From contig CABRZA010000090.1 of NCBI GenBank assembly GCA_902475285.1, positions 1 to 9,597 on the forward strand: 9,597 bases of DNA. Direction: 5' to 3'. Position 1 is the first letter of the stretch. Every line of letters begins with the position of its first letter. Source of the DNA: an uncultured Porphyromonadaceae bacterium (GTDB lineage: Bacteria > Bacteroidota > Bacteroidia > Bacteroidales > Muribaculaceae). Made by a program: the position numbers and the translations under genes. The notes under the pieces are model-generated. The model did no database searches. It was not told where the DNA came from and saw nothing but the letters and a program-made list of their open reading frames with translations. Positions 7,504 to 9,597 of this stretch are shown piece by piece.

Positions 7504-7707
7504 CGGTGAAGGATAAAATTAGAGTGCATAGTTACAAAATTTTCCTAACAAACCGATAATTAAAAGAAATCCTGCGGCATGGGGTATGACGCGGGAATCG
7601 AGAGGCCTATTCTTTGTGTAATTCGGCTTTTAAAGAAGCCGGAAAATTGCCATTCTCACTATATCGAAATATAATTTGGAAAATAGTTCGGCACTTATCG
7701 AAAATGA
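7504..7707. other. AT-rich intergenic region between amylase homologue and sensor remnant
   Basis: This 204-base stretch has no supported gene. It lies downstream of the amylase homologue and upstream of the sensor remnant (both minus strand). It contains one perfect 6-bp inverted repeat (7624-7629 with 7636-7641). On the minus strand, AAATTTTG at 7531-7538 is one mismatch from the -7 promoter consensus but lacks a good -33 element. A plus-strand frame covering its right part has no family resemblance and is read as chance. Confidence 0.5.
7624..7641 (-). terminator. Weak candidate terminator hairpin after the amylase homologue
   Basis: CGGCTT (7624-7629) and AAGCCG (7636-7641) form a 6-bp stem with a 6-base loop, about 65 bases beyond the amylase stop. 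The stem is GC-rich at its base but is not followed by a T-run on the minus strand, so its role as a terminator is only suggested by position. Confidence 0.25.
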
Positions 7708-9333
7708 TTACAGTTTCAATATCGATACCGAGGGCGAATCGTATATTGTGCTGCGGTGAGGGGGGAGCGCAGGCGCAGGGCCGTTGCCCTCGGCGGGATG
7801 GAGAATGATAAGCACGCTGTCGGTGTCGTTGTAGCGCAGAGCGGTGTGTACGTCGATGGTGCGCTGACGGCCGGTGGCTATCACGGGATTATCGCGACGT
7901 ATGCGTCCGAGGGTGCGTGTGTGTGCGAGAAGTGTGCTGTCGATGGCCGACCAATTCATGTCGGAGCGGAATGCCTGGTTGCTGTCGACGTTCAGGCGCG
8001 CGAGGCTTTCTTTACGTCCGCTCTCGTCGCCGTAGAAAAGCTGTACAGTACCCGGCGCAAGAAGCAGGGTTGTGAGGCATGCGGCCATGCTGGTGCTGTC
8101 GGCATCGCGGTGGTATGAGTTGTTGAGATAGCTGAACGGCGCCCAGTCGTAATGAGCCGTCAGGCTGTCGGCCATCTGTTGCCATGTGGCCACGATGCCG
8201 TCGAAGTCGCCGTGTTTGGGAAAATAGAAATTAACCATGCTGCCGAATCCAGCGGAGGCATATTCGGGTTTGCGGTCGATCCATGCGCCGTCGTAGTCGC
8301 CAGTCATGTAGAATGGGTCAGTCCAGTCGGCGGCAGCCTCGCCGGCATGTTTGGCTCGCCAGCGAGCAAGTGCCTCGTTGCAAGCCCGGTTGAGAACTTT
8401 CCACGATTCGAGGTGCGAGTTTTCGACGATGTCGCAGCGCATGCCGTCGATGCCGAATTCTTCCACCCATGCGGCTATCCATGCCGTGATGTACTGTAAT
8501 GGTGTCCAGGCATGGTCGTTTCGCAAAGGCCTTGCGGCGGGGCACACCCAGGCGTCGTTTGCCGAGCCTTCCTTGGCCCACTTACGGTGGAGAAAGGAGG
8601 GAATGGCTGCGGTGTCGCTGCTCTCGTCCTTGAAGTCGGGCAAGCCGAAGAGTGTGGCTGTGAGTGGATTCTCCTCGCTGTACTGGCCGGGCATACGTAT
8701 CCAGTCGGAGCCGTACCACTCCTGCCACTGGGCGCAGTTGCCGAAGAAGTCGTCGTAGCTCCAGCTGCCGATGTGTTCGGCCGCCTTGGCCTCCGTCATA
8801 TCTATCGGTGCGAAACCGAGCTGCACGGCATCGAGGAGGGTGGGGTAGCCAGGGTTGTTGATGTTTGCTCCGAGCATCACGCGTATGCCTTGGCTGTGAA
8901 GCTCGTCGACAAGCGCACGCATCTCTTCGACGGTGCCGTAGTTCTTGTCGGTCTGAGTATAGTCGAGGGGATAGTAGCCGTGGTATCCGTAGTGGGGAAA
9001 ATCGTTGACGGCACCGCTGCCGCTCATCCAGCCATGTATTTGCTCGTAGGCGTCGGTGAGCCACACCACATCCACACCGAGGCTGTCGAAGTAGCCCTCG
9101 CGGGCTTTGGAGAGCATGCCCTTGAAGTCTCCGCCGTGGAACGTGGCGGCGTTGAGGCGTTCGCTGCCATAGTCGTTGCAGCGTCCGTAGTTGAGGTCGT
9201 TGGTGCTGTCGCCGTTGCAGAAGCGGTCGGTGATCACGAAGTATACCGTGGCACCCCGCCAGTCGAAAGCACGCAGGCCGAATAAGGCGGTAGCCGCTAT
9301 GGCGGCCAGAATGACAATGATTGATTTACGCAT
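7708..9333 (-). CDS. Secreted MalS-like GH13 alpha-amylase family protein, degenerate active site
   Basis: The 541-residue product starts at the ATG at 9333; a TTG eight codons upstream keeps the frame open but lies inside the -7 promoter element. Residues 1-22 are a signal peptide (Arg-Lys, then a hydrophobic run to LFGL, possible cleavage after LRA), with no lipobox Cys, so a periplasmic or secreted protein is expected. The body follows the periplasmic amylase MalS plan: YFVITDRFCNGD (31-42), HGGDFKG (66-72), EQIHGW (97-102), FPHYGYHGYYPLDY (112-125), GLPDFK (230-235), FGIDGMRCD (293-301), LLLAPGTVQLFYGDES (423-438) and FRSDMNW (455-461). The nucleophile-position D301 and R299 remain. Against MalS from memory, region I has GANINN (155-160) for DVVMNH, region II has VEN after the Asp for TAKH, region III has D346 for the acid/base Glu, and region IV has NNSY (404-407) for SSHD. 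It is probably inactive or altered, perhaps a glycan-binding protein. An active enzyme of unusual specificity is less likely but possible. Confidence 0.85.
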   Translation of the reverse strand: MRKSIIVILAAIAATALFGLRAFDWRGATVYFVITDRFCNGDSTNDLNYGRCNDYGSERLNAATFHGGDFKGMLSKAREGYFDSLGVDVVWLTDAYEQIHGWMSGSGAVNDFPHYGYHGYYPLDYTQTDKNYGTVEEMRALVDELHSQGIRVMLGANINNPGYPTLLDAVQLGFAPIDMTEAKAAEHIGSWSYDDFFGNCAQWQEWYGSDWIRMPGQYSEENPLTATLFGLPDFKDESSDTAAIPSFLHRKWAKEGSANDAWVCPAARPLRNDHAWTPLQYITAWIAAWVEEFGIDGMRCDIVENSHLESWKVLNRACNEALARWRAKHAGEAAADWTDPFYMTGDYDGAWIDRKPEYASAGFGSMVNFYFPKHGDFDGIVATWQQMADSLTAHYDWAPFSYLNNSYHRDADSTSMAACLTTLLLAPGTVQLFYGDESGRKESLARLNVDSNQAFRSDMNWSAIDSTLLAHTRTLGRIRRDNPVIATGRQRTIDVHTALRYNDTDSVLIILHPAEGNGPAPALPPHRSTIYDSPSVSILKL

Positions 9334-9354
9334 TTCGGTTTGCAATTTTTGTCG

Positions 9355-9385
9355 CAAAGTTATGGCGTAAACCTCAATGCGTCAA
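9355..9385 (-). promoter_or_regulatory. Bacteroidota-type promoter of the amylase homologue
   Basis: On the minus strand TTG (9385-9383, within ATTG) is followed after 20 bases by TAACTTTG (9362-9355), an exact match to the -7 consensus and identical to the -7 of the operon promoter at 163-193. Transcription would start near 9348, about 15 bases before the ATG at 9333. This placement excludes the TTG at 9357 as a translation start. Confidence 0.65.
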
Positions 9386-9401
9386 TACTGATTTATAACC
9401 A

Positions 9402-9597
9402 TCAGAGCAGCCGCATGCTCTCGGCGGCCACTATGGCTTCGACGGAATTTGCCACACTGAGCTTGGCCAATATATTCTGGCGGTGGCGGTTGACGGTGTT
9501 GATGCTTATTTGCAACGCAGCGGCTATCTGTTTGCTTGCCAGGCCGCGACGAATCAGGAGCAGCACTTCTTTCTCGCGTGGGGAGAGGGCATTGGCG
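9402..9597 (-). CDS. LuxR-family transcriptional regulator, C-terminal DNA-binding domain (partial)
   Basis: Only the last 65 codons lie in the window; the gene continues beyond the right edge. The visible part is a complete LuxR/FixJ-type helix-turn-helix: LSPREKEVLLLI, then GLASKQIAAALQIS, then the recognition helix region INTVNRHRQNILAKLSV, and NSVEAIVAA before the stop. The Glu of PREKEV, the Gly-Leu-x-x-K-x-I-A core and the Thr-Val-x-x-H-R stretch match the family. The N-terminal half, which would show whether this is a response regulator, a PAS-domain regulator or another type, is not available. It lies 68 bases upstream of the amylase homologue on the same strand, but the latter has its own promoter, so a regulatory link is possible but not shown. 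Confidence 0.85.
   Translation of the reverse strand, partial: ANALSPREKEVLLLIRRGLASKQIAAALQISINTVNRHRQNILAKLSVANSVEAIVAAESMRLL

Noticed and set aside
7614..7808. A 64-codon plus-strand frame in the intergenic region
   Set aside because: It runs into the 3' end of the amylase homologue on the other strand and shows no recognisable features.
8512..9285. A 257-codon plus-strand frame opposite the amylase homologue
   Set aside because: Val/Ala-rich low-complexity translation caused by codon bias of the minus-strand gene, with no promoter or family match.

Overview
The window looks like chromosomal DNA from a moderately GC-rich member of the Bacteroidales, possibly Muribaculaceae-like. The support is two close matches to the Bacteroidota promoter form (TTTG or TTG, about 19-20 bases, TAnnTTTG), very short leaders without a strong Shine-Dalgarno, a periplasmic beta-propeller sensor of the kind found in Bacteroidota hybrid two-component regulators, and a Bacteroidota-style Obg. 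The family placement is inference; no rRNA or other phylogenetic marker is present.

Layout. Positions 1-213 are non-coding and carry an inverted repeat and a good promoter. Positions 214-5797 are a tight plus-strand series of six genes. The first three are sugar genes: a hydrolysing UDP/GDP-GlcNAc-type 2-epimerase (legG/neuC-like), a CMP-nonulosonate synthetase (legF/neuA-like) and a CBS-domain sugar-1-phosphate nucleotidyltransferase (ptmE-like). They are followed by obg, prmC and recX. Four of the five junctions are ATGA stop/start overlaps; only the gap before obg (41 bases) is larger. The sugar trio matches part of the GDP-linked legionaminic acid route known from Campylobacter, so it probably supplies an activated sialic-acid-like sugar for surface glycans. 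The synthase and the other enzymes of that route are not in the window.

Positions 5798-7503 (minus strand, convergent with recX) hold a decayed, 3'-truncated gene for the periplasmic propeller of a two-component sensor. At least four frameshifts and one in-frame stop can be traced, and no kinase or DNA-binding part remains. Positions 7504-7707 are AT-rich and non-coding. Positions 7708-9333 (minus) encode an intact, secreted, MalS-like GH13 amylase-family protein in which three of the four conserved active-site regions have lost key residues, so it may not be a working amylase. It has its own promoter. At the right edge, 9402-9597 (minus) is the C-terminal LuxR-type DNA-binding domain of a regulator that continues outside the window.

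The two observations most worth following are the full-length but active-site-degenerate amylase homologue beside a dead carbohydrate-sensor gene, and the fusion of a nonulosonic acid gene set to housekeeping genes in one apparent transcription unit. I saw no CRISPR array, tRNA, rRNA, insertion sequence or phage gene.
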